Shown here piece after piece: positions 1-8,424 of a stretch of 64,000 nt of DNA. The first letter of the stretch is position 1; the number at the start of each line of letters is the position of its first letter. The stretch is from assembly GCA_046292765.1 (NCBI GenBank), contig JBKBQA010000002.1, forward strand, positions 372,001 through 436,000, in the 5' to 3' direction. A program made the position numbers and the translations under genes. Below the pieces are notes generated by a model. The model was not told where the DNA came from and made no database searches. It saw only the letters and a list, made by a program, of their open reading frames with translations. Origin of the DNA: PGZG01 sp046292765. GTDB lineage: Bacteria > Pseudomonadota > Gammaproteobacteria > Pseudomonadales > Alcanivoracaceae.

Positions 1-2
1 AT

Positions 3-3000
3 CTGGTTGATCAGCTCGACGATAATGTTTCCGTCGAGTTTATCCGCGCCGATGCCGATGGCATGGTGCAGCTGGCAGACATCCTCGCCGGCTATTCCGA
101 TCTCAAGGCGCTGCATCTGATCAGCCATGGCAGTGATGGCCTGTTGCGCCTTGGCAACACCTCGGTGACCCGTGCCGAGCTGTCGCTTTATCAGGATGTG
201 TTTGCTTCCATTCGCACCGCCTTCGCCGAAGGGGCCGACTGGTTTATCTATGGCTGTGATCTGGCTGCCTCAGCGGAAGGGCGCGCCTTCGTCGATGCGC
301 TGGCCGAGCTCGCCGGTGTCGACGTGGCGGCGTCGGACGATACCACCGGTGATGCCAGCCTCGGTGGCAACTGGGTGCTGGAATATACCGCCGGCGAGGT
401 GGAGATTGGCAGTGTGCTCGAGTTCGGCTACGCCGGCACTCTGGCCTGGATCGATGTCGGTCAGGATGGCGGTACCGTCAGTGGCGAATGGGTCGGTGCT
501 GACATTGCCGCCGATGGCCGCTGGATTGTGGCCGGCACCTATGTCGATCAGGTGCATATCTATCAGGTGGTCGGCCCCAACCGGGTACTGTTCCAGACCA
601 TCACCACCAGCGCCGCGGCGGCCACGGCCGGCAGCAATGGTCATTCGGTCGATATCAGTGGCGACTATCTGATATTCGGCGATCGGGCGGCGGCCAACTT
701 CCAGATCTGGAAGTGGAATGCGGCGGCCAATGCCTGGCAACTGAACACCTCCTGGAATCAGGGCACCGCCGGGCAGTACTCCGATGTGGCGATTTATCAC
801 GGCGGTGGCGCTCGTATCTGGGCGGGTTCCTCAAACGTTACCGACACCAGTGGTGGCACAGGTGTGGTGATCTTTCGTACCAGTAGCAATAGCGGCACCT
901 CATGGGCGACCGCCGGGGCCGCCATCAGCTTTGCTGGTCGTTTTGGCCGCAGTATCGCCATCGCTGACAACATCGCTCTGGTGGGGCGCCCCGATGATTC
1001 GAGTAACCGGGGCACGGTGCATCGATACAGCCTGGCCGATAGTGGCGCTAGTCAGCTCGCCACCCATGCCCCGGCGAATCGGGGTCACACCAGTCACAAC
1101 CCCGGTTTTGGCTGGTCAGTTGATGCGGATTATGACGGTACCAATGTCTACTGGGTGGCGGGAGGTCCGAGGTCATATACGCCGAGCGGATGGTTTGCGC
1201 CGCCGGACCGTCATGGTTATGTAGATGTCTATACGGGTACTCAGGGACAGACAGTTACTGCCAATATAAGGGGCGAAAGTCTTGTCGGCGGCACAGATGA
1301 ATTCGGTCGCTCGGTGGCCATTGCGGCGCGTGGCGGTGGTCAGGCCAGCATTATTGTTGGCGCGCCTTCAGGGCACGGCAACTCCGGCTGGGCATTCCGC
1401 TTTGACAACGTTGTTGGCAGAGGGCTGATCGGTTCGGCCAACGCCCAGTATGGTCCGGTGGGCAGCTCCAGCGAGCGCATGGGCTGGTCGATGGCCATGA
1501 CGCGCCATTTCCTGGTGGTTGGCGCGCCGACTTCCAGTGCCGTCGCGCCCACTGCCGGCCGCTTTATTACCTGGTTTGACTACAACGGTGGTCCGACGGC
1601 GGTGGCCGATTCGGTTGCCACCAACCAGAACACGCCCATCACCATTAATGCGCTCGCCAACGACACCATCTCCAACGATCGTATCGTCAACCCGGTGTCG
1701 GTGTTTGCGTTCCTTGATAACCGGGGCGGCAGTGTCAACGTTACCAATGCACTAACGCCGCAGATCGTATTTGATCCGTTGACAGATTTCCGTTACCTCG
1801 GTGTCGGCCAGAATATGCTGTCGAACTCGGCGGATGGATTGGGCACCATCAAGATTACTTACGAAATTATTGATGCTTTCGGCAATGCCTCAACGGCGGT
1901 GATTTCAGTCAATGTCACAGGTCTCAACGACGCGCCCGTGGTCAATCAGGGTATCGCCGACCGCACTGGCATGAATTCGGATAACGCTTTGACGCCGGTG
2001 TCGTTCAGCATTCCGACCAGCGCCTTTTTTGACGTCGATCAGAGCGATGTGCTGCAGTATTTTCTCACCGGACTTGTCCAGATTGCCGGTGGTGCGCAGG
2101 CCCTGGCAGTCAATGTCACCACCGGCGGGGTGATCAGCTATACCCCCGAGCTGCGGCACTGGGATACGCGCTATCAGGTCACCATTGAGGCGCGTGATCC
2201 GCACGGCGCATCCGCGTTCCACACCTTTATTATCAACATCGACCGGCCGAACCGGGCGCCGACGGTGGATGCGGTGCCGGTGTCGCTGGAAGTGTGGCAG
2301 CAGAACCTGACGCCGGAAGGGCAGAGCACCAGCTTTCCCTACAACATGTCCCAGCATTTCGACGATCTTGATCTGTATGAGTCTGACCCTCGCTACTCCA
2401 GCGAGGCGCTGCGCTACACCATCGTCAGTGGCCAGACCTGGCTGACCGTGGGCTCCTTCGACGGCGTGATGCGCGGTAATCCGCTCAACCAGCATGTCGG
2501 CGTGCACAATGTCACCGTGCGGGCTACAGACGAGTTTGGTCGCTTTGTCGAGAAAACCATTCAGATTACCGTGCGTAACGTCAACGATGCGCCGATTATC
2601 ACCGGGTCGGTGGATCGTCAGATTGCCTACATTGGTCAGGCCTACTCGCTGACCCTGCCGGTCAATCTGTTCGACGATATTGATAACCCGAAGGACACCA
2701 TCACTCTGTCGGCCTTCTTTGCCGATGGCACCCCGGTGGGTGATCTGTCCTATAGCGGGCCGGGAGCCTGGTTGCGATTCAATCCGGCCACCCGACAGTT
2801 CACTTCATCAGGAACCGTGACAGGTTCAATCGGCAGTCAGGTGCAGGTCTATGTCCGCGCCACCGACAATGGCACCACCGCTGGCCAGCCGGACCCGCGC
2901 TTCACCGATTACTATTTTAACATTGATATTTTCCCGGTGCCTGCTGTTGCCGAGGCGGCATTTGGTCCGGTGGCGGGCTACGACTTCGGCCGTGCCACGG

Positions 3001-4655
3001 CGATTTCCGAGAATGGCGAGTTCTGGGTGGTGGCGGCGCCGGGCTTCCCCAGCAATACCAACGCCGGTGCAGTCCACATCTATCGCTGGAACGGAACGGA
3101 GTGGGTCGGTTCCACCTTCACTGCCATTGACGGTGCGGTGGCCGGTGATCGAGCATCGTTCTCGGTAGCCATCAGTTCCGATGGCCAGCGTATTGCCTTT
3201 GGTGCGCCGGGCTGGAATGAAGAGCGTGGTCGCGTCACGCTGTACCAGTGGAACGGCACCAACCATGTGTTCCAGCGCCATATCAGTGGCGTCAATCCGG
3301 GCGATAACTTCGGTTTCGCGGTGGCTCTGAACCAGACCGGCAGCCGCATCGTGATCGGTGCCCCGGGCGTGGATACAGTGGCCACTAATGCCGGTGCAGC
3401 CTATTACTACAGCTGGACCGGCGCGTTGGAGGACACCATTTTGCCGACCGCACTGCCGGGCGGAACGGTGCAGTTTGGCTGGTTTGGCGCCAGTGTGGCC
3501 TACGACCGCAACGTGGCGTTGATTGGCGCTCCCTACGAGTCGCACAGTGGTCGCGCCTTTGCCGGCACGGTGACGGTGGTGCGTGCCAACGAAACTGCCG
3601 GTTTTGGTGATCGCAAGAAGTTCCATATGGGCACGGCGTCGAAAGAGGGCGATCTGTTCGGCTGGTCGGTGGCGGTGGACGTGTTCCGTGGTATTGGCAC
3701 CGCTGGCGTGAACAATTCGGTGGTGTTTGCGGTTGGTGCCCCGGGGGCTGATGTGGCCGGCGCCAATCAGGGTGCGGTGCATGTGTACCGCTCTGATCTG
3801 TTGACCACAACGGTTACGGCAGCCCAGCTTGAGACCATCAATTATCTTGGTCGCGTCACCGCCTACGACGAAGCTGACGGCAGCATGTTCGGTATTTCGG
3901 TGGCGCTGGACGTCGACGGCCTCACCGATGTGGAAAGCGGCAATGGCCTGCGGTTGGTGGTCGGTGGTGATGTCAGTGCCGGTGGTGGCGCCCTGTATGC
4001 CTATCGTTGGTGGGACAGCCATGGTTTCGTTGGCCAGCGCTTCAATCATGCCGCATCCCCCACGGCAGGATCCCAGTATGGTTGGGCGGTGGGCATCTCC
4101 GGTACCCGCTTTGTCGGCGGTGCTCCGGGCGCCAACTCGTTCTTCTCTGGCAGAACCACCCAGGCTGGTTCTCTGGTTGAAAGCACGCCCTTTACCGGCG
4201 TTGCCGGCAAGAAAATGGAGCTGATTGCCGACTTCGTGATGCCGGTGTTGCCGCCGGCACTGATGCCAGTGGTTGAGGCCGCCATGCCTGGTCAGTCTTT
4301 GGCTTCGCGCTCTCTTGATGACGAATGGCAGCGCAAACGTGTTGTGCTGTCGGCGGATATCAACCTGGACGCCGAAGTTACCCGGCAGCAGGGTGATCCG
4401 GCAGCTGGCCGCTATGCGGTGCTGGCGGGCAGCTCCGAAATTGTCATCACTCCTGAGATGCTGGTGCAGTATGACGACGGTGCGGATAGCCAGCCTGATG
4501 CCGAGGTGCTGTTCGATGGTGAGCAGATTGAGGAGGTGGTGCCAGAATCGGCAGACGGCTTCTCCGGGCAGCTGGATGCGGTGGCGCAGCGTTATCATGC
4601 GTCGTCGTCGGAACTACTTTTCGCGCTGGAAAATAATTCCGCCACGCCGCGTTAA
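3..4655 (+). CDS. Giant DUF4347 / cadherin-like / FG-GAP surface protein (5' end outside window)
   Basis: The reading frame is open from the first bases, so the N-terminus lies upstream; the ATG at 63 is internal. Order seen: a DUF4347 domain (about nt 3-440, with ISHGSDG and the YGCDLA stretch typical of it); a first beta-propeller of FG-GAP/integrin-like repeats (about 450-1590, e.g. FGRSVAIA, VVGAP); three or four Ig/cadherin-like domains (about 1590-2940, with linkers LNDAPV and VNDAPII); a second propeller of seven FG-GAP-like blades (about 2950-4190, FG-S-A then GAPG); and an acidic tail of about 150 residues. No RTX nonapeptides or sortase motif were seen. Proteins of this type are large secreted or surface-bound adhesin-like proteins, often starting with an LEPR-XLL-type N-terminal motif, which cannot be checked here. 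It is followed by a terminator and then by export genes, suggesting it is their cargo. That link is inference. Confidence 0.85.
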   Translation: MVDQLDDNVSVEFIRADADGMVQLADILAGYSDLKALHLISHGSDGLLRLGNTSVTRAELSLYQDVFASIRTAFAEGADWFIYGCDLAASAEGRAFVDALAELAGVDVAASDDTTGDASLGGNWVLEYTAGEVEIGSVLEFGYAGTLAWIDVGQDGGTVSGEWVGADIAADGRWIVAGTYVDQVHIYQVVGPNRVLFQTITTSAAAATAGSNGHSVDISGDYLIFGDRAAANFQIWKWNAAANAWQLNTSWNQGTAGQYSDVAIYHGGGARIWAGSSNVTDTSGGTGVVIFRTSSNSGTSWATAGAAISFAGRFGRSIAIADNIALVGRPDDSSNRGTVHRYSLADSGASQLATHAPANRGHTSHNPGFGWSVDADYDGTNVYWVAGGPRSYTPSGWFAPPDRHGYVDVYTGTQGQTVTANIRGESLVGGTDEFGRSVAIAARGGGQASIIVGAPSGHGNSGWAFRFDNVVGRGLIGSANAQYGPVGSSSERMGWSMAMTRHFLVVGAPTSSAVAPTAGRFITWFDYNGGPTAVADSVATNQNTPITINALANDTISNDRIVNPVSVFAFLDNRGGSVNVTNALTPQIVFDPLTDFRYLGVGQNMLSNSADGLGTIKITYEIIDAFGNASTAVISVNVTGLNDAPVVNQGIADRTGMNSDNALTPVSFSIPTSAFFDVDQSDVLQYFLTGLVQIAGGAQALAVNVTTGGVISYTPELRHWDTRYQVTIEARDPHGASAFHTFIINIDRPNRAPTVDAVPVSLEVWQQNLTPEGQSTSFPYNMSQHFDDLDLYESDPRYSSEALRYTIVSGQTWLTVGSFDGVMRGNPLNQHVGVHNVTVRATDEFGRFVEKTIQITVRNVNDAPIITGSVDRQIAYIGQAYSLTLPVNLFDDIDNPKDTITLSAFFADGTPVGDLSYSGPGAWLRFNPATRQFTSSGTVTGSIGSQVQVYVRATDNGTTAGQPDPRFTDYYFNIDIFPVPAVAEAAFGPVAGYDFGRATAISENGEFWVVAAPGFPSNTNAGAVHIYRWNGTEWVGSTFTAIDGAVAGDRASFSVAISSDGQRIAFGAPGWNEERGRVTLYQWNGTNHVFQRHISGVNPGDNFGFAVALNQTGSRIVIGAPGVDTVATNAGAAYYYSWTGALEDTILPTALPGGTVQFGWFGASVAYDRNVALIGAPYESHSGRAFAGTVTVVRANETAGFGDRKKFHMGTASKEGDLFGWSVAVDVFRGIGTAGVNNSVVFAVGAPGADVAGANQGAVHVYRSDLLTTTVTAAQLETINYLGRVTAYDEADGSMFGISVALDVDGLTDVESGNGLRLVVGGDVSAGGGALYAYRWWDSHGFVGQRFNHAASPTAGSQYGWAVGISGTRFVGGAPGANSFFSGRTTQAGSLVESTPFTGVAGKKMELIADFVMPVLPPALMPVVEAAMPGQSLASRSLDDEWQRKRVVLSADINLDAEVTRQQGDPAAGRYAVLAGSSEIVITPEMLVQYDDGADSQPDAEVLFDGEQIEEVVPESADGFSGQLDAVAQRYHASSSELLFALENNSATPR

Positions 4656-4667
4656 GGCACTTCGTGA

Positions 4668-4697
4668 GCCTGCTGCCGGAAGGCAGCAGGCTTTATT
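4668..4697 (+). terminator. Rho-independent terminator after the DUF4347 gene
   Basis: Perfect 10-bp stem, GCCTGCTGCC (4668-4677) and GGCAGCAGGC (4682-4691), with a GGAA tetraloop, followed by TTTATTTT. It begins 12 nt after the stop codon and ends about 20 nt before the next start, so it separates the abundant cargo gene from the export genes, perhaps with some read-through. Confidence 0.85.
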
Positions 4698-4718
4698 TTG
4701 GCAGTTTGCAGTAGGGTG

Positions 4719-6293
4719 ATGCTGGTGAAAGCTGGTTTGGTTGCGGGTGTGGTCACATGCTCCCTGTTCTGGCTGTCTGCCTGCACTTCCACCAAGCCGG
4801 TCTCTACGGAACAGCTGGTCGAGCAGGGCGCACGGCACTGGACCGTTCTGCAACAGGATTATGAGCTGGTGGCTCAGCCGCTGTCTCTGGAGCGGGCACT
4901 GGCACTCGGCATAGAGCGGAACGTCGACTTCAGATTGCGTGCTTTCGATGCGGCGTTGGCCACGTCGAATACCACGCTGGCTTCCATGTCGATGCTGCCG
5001 TCGCTGACCGCCAGCGCCGGCTATACCTATCGTGACCGCACTGCCGGATCGTTCAGCGAAAGCGTCTCTACCGGTCAGGTGTCGCTGGAACCCTCTACCT
5101 CTCTGGACAGTCGCCGCCTTAATACCTCGCTTGAGATGAGCTGGAATCTGCTCGATTTCGGCGTTGCCTGGTATCGCACCCGAGCGCTGGCAGATCAGGC
5201 CCATATTGCCGAAGAGCAGCGTGTCAGAATGCTGCATAACGTCACCCGCGAAATTGTCTTTGCCTGGGATATGGCCAGAGCTTATCAGCAGTATCACGAC
5301 GAGATGCTGGAGGCCCGCGAGCTGATTCGTCAGGCCATGGAGCGCACTGATCAGCTTGAATCCCTGCGCCTGCGTGATCCGGTGCTGGTTCTGGATTATC
5401 GTCGTGCTCTGTTGCTGTTTCGCCAGCAACTGAATCGCTTGCTGGTCGAGATGGAAGTGGCGGAAGACGAATTGTCGCGGTTACTGAATTTGCCGGCAGG
5501 GTATCGATTTGCCATAGACGAGCAAGACGATCTGCTGTCGGCTTTGCCGATGCCGGAGGCTTCCCTGCAGGCCTGGCAGCTGATGGGCCTGATCAACCGC
5601 CCGGAAGTCCGTGCCGCCTTCTATGAGCAGCGTGCGGCGGATCGGTCCGCTGCCGAGAAAATGCTTCAGGCACTGCCGGCAGCCGCATTTCGTTACGGTA
5701 TTCAAACGGACAGCAACTCCTACATGCTGAACAATCGATGGCAGGAAGGAGGTGCTCAGTTGTCCTGGAACCTGGTTCAGCTGGCGGCCTACCCGGCGCG
5801 CCGCCGTCAGGCCCGCCTCGACAAGCAGCGGGCAGCAGCAGCGGCGGAGATGCAGATGACGGCCGTGCTGTCCCAGGTGATCATCGCCGGCAAGCAGCTT
5901 GATGTGAACCGGGAGAATGCCTGCCTTGCCCAATCCCTGAGGGAACTGGAAGCGAGGCGTCTTGGCATCCTTGTCACCCGTCAGGAGCAGGCGGCTCTGG
6001 ACAGGCTCACGGTGATCCGGGCGCGTCTGGACCATCTGCTGTTGTCGCTTGAGGCCGAGATGTATCGGGCCGAGTACCGCCGGGCGCTGCTGGCATTGCT
6101 GGCATCTGCCGGACTGGGCGTGACCCCGGATGTGCTAGAGGCGAATGATGATGATATGGCCGCAGCAATTCGTGACTGGATCACCGATGGTCTGGGTGAC
6201 AGATTCCGGTTGTTGTATGAAGAAGTGAAGACGTCATTTGATCTGGCTGAGGACGATGCCCCCGCGGTGATGAGCAGTCCCGCCTGCAGTTAA
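4719..6293 (+). CDS. TolC-family outer-membrane efflux lipoprotein
   Basis: About 524 residues. The ATG at 4719 is preferred over an upstream TTG because it is preceded by AGTAGGG and opens directly into a signal peptide ending in a lipobox (LFWLSAC). The body has the two-repeat helical pattern of outer-membrane efflux proteins: SLERALALGIERNVDFRLRA-type start, long coiled helices (RARLDHLLLSLEAE), and a repeat at about residue 290 (GLINRPEVRAAFYEQ). By family it should form the outer-membrane channel of a tripartite exporter. It is followed within 16 nt by an adaptor gene, so channel, adaptors and M50 protein look like one operon. The lipid anchor is common in the NodT/OprM branch. The substrate is unknown; the large surface protein upstream is the obvious candidate. 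Confidence 0.85.
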   Translation: MLVKAGLVAGVVTCSLFWLSACTSTKPVSTEQLVEQGARHWTVLQQDYELVAQPLSLERALALGIERNVDFRLRAFDAALATSNTTLASMSMLPSLTASAGYTYRDRTAGSFSESVSTGQVSLEPSTSLDSRRLNTSLEMSWNLLDFGVAWYRTRALADQAHIAEEQRVRMLHNVTREIVFAWDMARAYQQYHDEMLEARELIRQAMERTDQLESLRLRDPVLVLDYRRALLLFRQQLNRLLVEMEVAEDELSRLLNLPAGYRFAIDEQDDLLSALPMPEASLQAWQLMGLINRPEVRAAFYEQRAADRSAAEKMLQALPAAAFRYGIQTDSNSYMLNNRWQEGGAQLSWNLVQLAAYPARRRQARLDKQRAAAAAEMQMTAVLSQVIIAGKQLDVNRENACLAQSLRELEARRLGILVTRQEQAALDRLTVIRARLDHLLLSLEAEMYRAEYRRALLALLASAGLGVTPDVLEANDDDMAAAIRDWITDGLGDRFRLLYEEVKTSFDLAEDDAPAVMSSPACS

Positions 6294-6309
6294 CCCGTAT
6301 TGGAGTGCT

Positions 6310-7083
6310 ATGTTGCGTAACGTGCTGTCGGTAATTGCCCTTGGTCTTGTGGTGCTGGCCCAGCCTGCTGTCGCCCAGTCCGGCGGTGGGGCGGCTGCAT
6401 CGTCCTCATCTGCTTCGGCGCAGTCTGTGCGGGTGCTGATCATGGCGCCGCGTAGTGCCCGATTGGCCAGTCAGATGAGTGGTCAGGTCATCACGCTTCC
6501 GCTGAAGATGGGGCAGGCGTTCAAGTCCGGCGACCTGTTGGTGGGTTTCGATTGCGAGCGCCAGCGGGCCCTGCTGGCGCGTGCTCAGGCCGAGCTGGAC
6601 CGCGCCGAAAGTGGTCTGGCGTCCCAGCGGGCACTGGTGCGGCTTGAGGCGGTGAGTGAGCTTGATGTTGCCATCGCAGAAAGTGATGTGGCGTACAGTC
6701 GGGCGGGGGTTATGGATGCCCGGGCGGCAATTAAATACTGCGAAGTGCGAGCGCCCTACAGCGGCCGGGTGGTGACGGTTCGCGTCAATCAGTTCGAGTC
6801 CGTTGGTCCGGGCGAAATGCTGATCGAGATTGTTGAATCCGGCGAGTTGCATCTGGAAGCACTGGTGCCATCAAGCTGGTTGGGCTGGATTCGTGAGGGC
6901 GCAGCCTTTGCAGTTGATGTTGACGAGCTGCGTCAGACCGTGTCGGCGAAGGTTGTCGCGATTGGTGCTCGGGTTGATCCGGTGAGCCAGACGGTGGCAA
7001 TCCGCGGTCGGATTGAATTACCGCCCGAGGGCCTGCGTCCGGGAATGAGTGGCAACGCCCGCTTTCAGGTACCGTCACCATGA
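6310..7083 (+). CDS. Periplasmic adaptor subunit, HlyD/RND-MFP type
   Basis: 257 residues with a cleavable signal peptide (VLAQPAVAQ) and GGAG 8 nt before the ATG. It has a split biotinyl-lipoyl-like domain (SGQVITLPLKMGQAFKSGDLL near residue 57, then VRAPYSGRVVTVRVNQFESV near 150) around a short coiled-coil hairpin, then a beta-barrel region (PEGLRPGMSGNARF at the C-terminus). It is short for a membrane-fusion protein and is periplasmic, not membrane anchored. Its last codons overlap the next start (ATGA), so it is coupled to a second adaptor. In the family these subunits bridge the inner-membrane component to TolC. Confidence 0.85.
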   Translation: MLRNVLSVIALGLVVLAQPAVAQSGGGAAASSSSASAQSVRVLIMAPRSARLASQMSGQVITLPLKMGQAFKSGDLLVGFDCERQRALLARAQAELDRAESGLASQRALVRLEAVSELDVAIAESDVAYSRAGVMDARAAIKYCEVRAPYSGRVVTVRVNQFESVGPGEMLIEIVESGELHLEALVPSSWLGWIREGAAFAVDVDELRQTVSAKVVAIGARVDPVSQTVAIRGRIELPPEGLRPGMSGNARFQVPSP

Positions 7084-8423
7084 CCACGCCGCCGACCGAT
7101 CAGCGCCTGCTGGCGCTGTCGTCGCTGATTCAGTTTGAGCAGGAAGTACGCGATGTCGAGACTCTTCGTGATCTTGGCTATGTCGCCGTCAATGATTCCC
7201 GTCGGGTGGTGGATTTTCGTCAGGCTTGTCTCTGGCATGAAGATGACCTGAGGCGCGTTCGTATCCATTCCGCCTCGAATGTTTCCGAGGTGGATCCTAA
7301 TACCCCGTTCATTCGTGGTATGGCAGCCATCGCAAGCTGGGCGACAACGCATCTTGCTCATGACAAGGCGCAGATATTCAGTATCACAGAACAAGACCAG
7401 CCCGGCTGCGGCGATGCTCTCCGGCATTTGGCCGGCAATCTGGTTTTTGTTCCGCTCACCAGTCGGTCCGGCGCGCTGGCGGGCGGTATGATTTTTGCCG
7501 CGGATCGGCAATGGCGCGAAGCCGATCTGGCATTGCTGGGGATTATTGGCAAGACCATCTCCCATGCCTGGCATGGGCTCAGTCAACCCGGCGGCACCGG
7601 CAAAGTGATCCAGCATCTGCGTCAATACTGGCGGCGCTATCTGATCACTGCTGCGGTGCTGTTCCTGATGCCGGTGCGGCAGTATGTGCTGGCGCCCGCC
7701 GAGGTGGTGCCGCAAAAACCGCTGATCGTGGCCGCCCCTATGGTGGGAGTGATTGAAGCGGTGACGGTGGAACCCAACGAAGCGGTGGCAGAAGGGCAGC
7801 TGCTGTTCCGGATGGAGGACATTGATCTTGAGAACAAGCGCATCATCGCCCTGCGTTCCGTGGAAGTGGCGGAGGCAGATTACTTGCGCAATGCTCAAGG
7901 CGCCTTCGATTGTACCGACTGTCTGGCGCGGGTGCCGGAACTGCGCGCTGTGCTGGCCCGTGAGCGAGCTGTGCTGGCGTGGGCGGAGGAGCAGCTCGCC
8001 ATGGCCAATGTGCGATCACCGGCCACAGGCGTGGTGACCTTCACCGATGTCAACGATATCGTCGGTCGGCCGGTAGATACCGGACAGCGCGTCATGACTG
8101 TCTCTGATCCTGGCATGACGCGTCTGAAAATACTGCTGCCAGTCGATGATGCTATTGCCCTCGATCTGGGGGCTGAGGTGGTGTTTTATCCTAGTACCAA
8201 TCCACTCAACCGTTATCTTGCGGAGCTGCAGAGCGCCAGTTATGAACCGGTTACCGGGGCTGATCAGGTGCTCGGGTTTACCCTGCTGGCCGGGTTTCGG
8301 GAAGAAAACCATCCTCGTCTCGGTTTGCGTGGCACGGCCAAGATTTATGGTGGTCGGGCGCCGCTGATTTACCACGCGCTGCGCAAGCCGCTGTCGTGGC
8401 TCAGACGCACAATCGGGTTCTGA
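7080..8423 (+). CDS. Membrane-anchored HlyD-type adaptor with N-terminal GAF-like domain
   Basis: 447 residues starting in an ATGA overlap with the preceding adaptor. The first 165 residues are soluble and look GAF-like (alternating strands, then GNLVFVPLTSRSGALAGGMIFA). A membrane segment follows at about 182-200 (YLITAAVLFLMPVRQYVL), then a lipoyl-like half motif (MVGVIEAVTVEPNEAVAEGQ), a short hairpin with CTDC near residue 280, the second lipoyl half (VRSPATGVVTFTDV) and a barrel. By orientation the N-terminal domain should be cytoplasmic and the rest periplasmic. A cytoplasmic sensor-like domain on an adaptor is unusual and could recruit cargo or sense its delivery; that is inference. 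GAF assignment is by pattern only. Confidence 0.75.
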   Translation: MTTPPTDQRLLALSSLIQFEQEVRDVETLRDLGYVAVNDSRRVVDFRQACLWHEDDLRRVRIHSASNVSEVDPNTPFIRGMAAIASWATTHLAHDKAQIFSITEQDQPGCGDALRHLAGNLVFVPLTSRSGALAGGMIFAADRQWREADLALLGIIGKTISHAWHGLSQPGGTGKVIQHLRQYWRRYLITAAVLFLMPVRQYVLAPAEVVPQKPLIVAAPMVGVIEAVTVEPNEAVAEGQLLFRMEDIDLENKRIIALRSVEVAEADYLRNAQGAFDCTDCLARVPELRAVLARERAVLAWAEEQLAMANVRSPATGVVTFTDVNDIVGRPVDTGQRVMTVSDPGMTRLKILLPVDDAIALDLGAEVVFYPSTNPLNRYLAELQSASYEPVTGADQVLGFTLLAGFREENHPRLGLRGTAKIYGGRAPLIYHALRKPLSWLRRTIGF

Positions 8424-8424
8424 T

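Noticed and set aside
2826..4598. 590-codon open frame on the - strand inside the DUF4347 gene
   Set aside because: Very His/Arg-rich translation without domain pattern; it mirrors the codon bias of the + strand gene, which has clear FG-GAP repeats over the same bases.
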